From JAEUMW01 sp039807745 (GTDB taxonomy: Bacteria; Pseudomonadota; Gammaproteobacteria; Burkholderiales; JAEUMW01), in contig JBDHRV010000050.1 of assembly GCA_039807745.1 (NCBI GenBank), positions 1 through 21,914 of the forward strand: DNA of 21,914 nucleotides, in the 5' to 3' direction. Shown here one piece after another: positions 16,207-21,914 of this stretch; position 1 is the stretch's first letter, and each line of letters begins with the position of its first letter. The notes under the pieces were generated by a model. It worked only from the letters and a program-made list of their open reading frames with translations. It did not search any database and was not told where the DNA came from. The position numbers were made by a program, and so were the translations under genes.

Positions 16207-16281
16207 GGCGAATTAGCTCAGCGGTAGAGCAGAGGAATCATAATCCTTTGGTCGGGGGTTCGAATCCCTCATTCGCCACCA
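16207..16281 (+). tRNA. tRNA with CAU anticodon (Met elongator, or Ile2)
   Basis: The 75-nt gene folds as a full cloverleaf with the CCA end encoded. The acceptor stem is GGCGAAT / ATTCGCC, the D arm GCTC/GAGC, the anticodon stem GAGGA/TCCTT with loop ATCATAA (anticodon CAT), and the T arm GGGGG/CCCTC with loop TTCGAAT. The discriminator base is A. CAU genes may be initiator Met, elongator Met or the Ile tRNA whose C34 is changed to lysidine. The G-C first pair rules against a typical initiator. The G27-U43 wobble and the UGGUC variable loop recall E. coli Ile2, so the amino acid is left open. A weak hairpin with a T-rich tail (16303-16327) may end its transcript. Confidence 0.93.
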
Positions 16282-16443
16282 ACTTTTCGGACTCTTGCCC
16301 CGAGCGCGGTTTCAATGGCGCTTCTTTGCCGACTTCCATAGTATCGTCAGCCGTCAGCGGCGAGCAGCCGTCGGTCAGACCATTGTTGGTCGAGGTAAAT
16401 GGCTCGGAATAGTGTATCGACCCGGTTTGACAGCGAGGAAGCC

Positions 16444-17874
16444 ATGACGGACGGATCGAGCGGCGGCGGTAACGTCGTCGAACAGGCAGACGAGTTTGGC
16501 TCGTCTGGGCATGCGCAAGACGGTGAGGACGGCCCCGAGATAGACTCTCCAATCTTCACGAAAGCAAACCAGCTGCGCGAGCACGCCCACGCGCTCATCC
16601 CCGGCGGTTGCCATACCTACGCCAAAGGCGACGATCAGTATCCGGTTCTCGCACCGGGCTTCATTGCGCGCGGGCTGGGTTCGCACGTCTGGGACGTCGA
16701 CGGCAACGAGTTCATCGAGTACGGCATGGGCAACCGCACGGTGGGACTCGGCCATGCCTTCCAGCCGGTCGTGGAGGCGGTGCAGCGCGAACTCGCGAAG
16801 GGCTGTAACTTCACCCGCCCGGCAGCGATCGAGGTCGCCGCAGCGGAGCAGTTCCTCGGGCTCATCAAGACCGCCGAGATGGTGAAGTTCTGCAAGGACG
16901 GGTCGGATGCGACCTCGGGTGCAGTCCGGCTGGCGCGTGCCTATACCGGGCGCGACCTCATCGCCATCTGCGGCGACCACCCGTTCTTCTCGGTCGACGA
17001 CTGGTTCATCGGGACCACTGCGATAAACGCCGGCATTCCGCAGGCAACGCAGGCGCTTACCGTCAAGTTTCGCTACAACGACATCGCCTCTGTCAAGGCG
17101 CTGTTCGAGCGCTACCCCGGGCAGATCGCGGCCTGCATCCTGGAACCGGAGCGCACCGAACCACCGCGCGACAATTTCCTGGAGGAGCTCAGGCGCGTGT
17201 GCCACGAGGACGGCGCGTTGCTCATTTTCGACGAGATGGTGACCGGCTTCCGCTGGCACAACGCCGGCGCGCAGGGGTTGCACGGTGTCACCCCGGATCT
17301 GTCGACCTGGGGGAAAGCGATGGGCAACGGCTTCGCCGTTTCTGCGCTGGCCGGAAAGCGCGAGTTCATGCGCCTGGGCGGCCTCGACCATTACGACAAG
17401 CCACGCGTGTTTTTGCTTTCGACCACCCACGGTGCGGAGACACACGCACTCGCCGCCGCGATTGCCACGATCAGGACCTACCGGCAGGAGGCCGTCGTCG
17501 AGCACCTGTATCGGCAGGGAACGCGCCTGAAGACCGAGTGCGAACAGGTGATCCGGCGCCACGGGCTGTCCGAGCATGTCAGGATCGTCGGCAAGCCGTG
17601 CTGTCTGTTCTACGCCACGCTCGATGCCGACAAGGCCTCGTCACAAGCGTTTCGCACCCTGTTCCTGCAGGAGACGATTCGCCGCGGGGTCCTCGTGCCC
17701 TCGCTGGTGGTGAGCTACTCGCACGCCGACGACGATATCGACCGGACGATAGCGGCGATCGACGGCGCGCTCACCGTCTACAAGCGGGCGCTCGACGAGG
17801 GGGTCGAACGCCATCTGGTCGGCCGACCGTCCCAGATCGTCTACCGCCACTACAACCGGCCCGATCCGGCGTAA
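16444..17874 (+). CDS. Class III PLP-dependent aminotransferase, glutamate-1-semialdehyde aminotransferase-like
   Basis: This 476-residue fold-type I PLP enzyme has the catalytic Lys291 in STWGKAMGNGF, the cofactor Asp in LLIFDEMVTGFRW, the phosphate-binding region KFCKDGSDATSGAVRLARAY, and an N-terminal GSHVWDVDGNEFIEYGMGNR segment. It resembles HemL but lacks the HemL start GGVNSPVRAF and is longer. Relatives like this are often found in surface-sugar or secondary pathways, so a heme role is unlikely. The first 35 residues (Gly/Ser/Asp/Glu-rich) lie ahead of the conserved fold. I chose the ATG at 16444, preceded by GAGGA; another ATG at 16399 with GAGGT is possible, but its added codons look non-coding. 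It stands alone between the tRNA and metH. No partner gene is visible and the substrate is unknown. Confidence 0.85.
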   Translation: MTDGSSGGGNVVEQADEFGSSGHAQDGEDGPEIDSPIFTKANQLREHAHALIPGGCHTYAKGDDQYPVLAPGFIARGLGSHVWDVDGNEFIEYGMGNRTVGLGHAFQPVVEAVQRELAKGCNFTRPAAIEVAAAEQFLGLIKTAEMVKFCKDGSDATSGAVRLARAYTGRDLIAICGDHPFFSVDDWFIGTTAINAGIPQATQALTVKFRYNDIASVKALFERYPGQIAACILEPERTEPPRDNFLEELRRVCHEDGALLIFDEMVTGFRWHNAGAQGLHGVTPDLSTWGKAMGNGFAVSALAGKREFMRLGGLDHYDKPRVFLLSTTHGAETHALAAAIATIRTYRQEAVVEHLYRQGTRLKTECEQVIRRHGLSEHVRIVGKPCCLFYATLDADKASSQAFRTLFLQETIRRGVLVPSLVVSYSHADDDIDRTIAAIDGALTVYKRALDEGVERHLVGRPSQIVYRHYNRPDPA

Positions 17875-17907
17875 CTTACGCGCCCGCCGCAGCGGACGCG
17901 CAATCGA

Positions 17908-21603
<3,696 letters not shown>

Positions 21604-21667
21604 GGCGTGGCAACCTGGCTGCGCGCTCGCGCGCGGGTCGAATCGGGGCACGCATCGTACCAAATCC

Positions 21668-21689
21668 CCCGCCGCACCGGCACGGCGGG
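21668..21689 (-). terminator. Possible terminator hairpin after comM
   Basis: CCCGCCG (21668-21674) and CGGCGGG (21683-21689) form a 7-bp GC stem with an 8-nt loop, about 20 nt beyond the comM stop. On the minus strand it is followed by GGATTTGG, a poor U-tract, so termination may be partial and metH could be read through from comM. Confidence 0.35.
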
Positions 21690-21708
21690 CCGACCGGGAC
21701 GCGGGGCC

Positions 21709-21914
21709 TCAGGACCGATCGAGCCGCCGGTACTGGATGGCTTCGCCGATGTGGGCAGCGGAGATGTTAGCCGCGCTGCCGAGATCCGCGATCGTCCGGG
21801 CGACTTTCAGGATGCGATGGTAGGCACGCGCCGACAGCCCGAGTCTGGTCAGCGCCTGCTTGAGCAAGGCTTGGCCCGCCTGGTCCGCCGCGCACCACTT
21901 GTCGATCTCGCGCG
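21709..21914 (-). CDS. comM: ComM/YifB-family Mg-chelatase-like ATPase, partial (C-terminal end)
   Basis: The last 68 codons of a minus-strand gene enter from the right edge and stop at TGA 21711-21709. They read LKQALTRLGLSARAYHRILK, then VARTIADLGS and ISAAHIGEAIQYRRLDRS. This is the characteristic C-terminal Mg_chelatase_C domain of YifB/ComM AAA+ proteins. ComM is a hexameric helicase that drives branch migration during natural transformation. The AAA+ core and Lon-like N-terminal domain lie outside the window. metH follows 105 nt downstream on the same strand. Confidence 0.9.
   Translation of the reverse strand, partial: REIDKWCAADQAGQALLKQALTRLGLSARAYHRILKVARTIADLGSAANISAAHIGEAIQYRRLDRS

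Noticed and set aside
21604..21708. Cobalamin riboswitch upstream of metH
   Set aside because: Only 105 nt are available and no B12-box-like sequence was seen; a riboswitch of usual size would not fit.

Overview
This window looks like a stretch of housekeeping chromosome from a GC-rich betaproteobacterium, probably Burkholderiales or a close relative. The grounds are the very high GC content, a Gram-negative trimeric-porin gene of the type common in that class, the run rpe-gph-trpE-trpG-trpD-trpC next to a divergent apaG, mltA nearby, and a UbiH-type hydroxylase next to dsbC. I see no insertion sequence, integrase, phage gene, CRISPR array or toxin-antitoxin pair. Nearly all long antisense reading frames are GC-driven shadows of real genes.

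Left part (1-2824, all on the minus strand): the N-terminal two thirds of a GlcF-like iron-sulfur protein runs off the left edge. It overlaps the end of a small cysteine-rich SEC-C/YkgJ protein. Next comes a porin with a clear intrinsic terminator and a good ribosome binding site. Middle-left (3024-8466, minus strand): a tightly packed set, transcribed from right to left, runs rpe, gph, trpE, trpG, trpD, trpC. It joins ribulose-phosphate epimerase and phosphoglycolate phosphatase to the first steps of tryptophan synthesis from chorismate. A 31-codon frame with two Trp codons lies between gph and trpE and may be a leader peptide.

Middle (8632-10968, plus strand): apaG, a small SAM methyltransferase and the lipoprotein murein transglycosylase MltA run the other way. 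A probable 27-residue membrane peptide is encoded on the minus strand between the methyltransferase and mltA. From 15964 down to 10972 (minus strand) lie gltA (citrate synthase), panE (ketopantoate reductase), a UbiH-family flavin hydroxylase, dsbC and a TonB-family protein, with gaps of 31 nt or less and some overlap, so they may be co-transcribed.

Right part: a CAU-anticodon tRNA gene and a class III (glutamate-1-semialdehyde-type) aminotransferase lie on the plus strand. Full-length cobalamin-dependent methionine synthase metH and the C-terminal end of a ComM/YifB ATPase lie on the minus strand. I found no strong evidence for a wholly new system. The observations most worth checking are the putative trp leader, the tiny membrane peptide, the SEC-C/YkgJ protein coupled to an Fe-S protein, and the orphan aminotransferase beside the tRNA.
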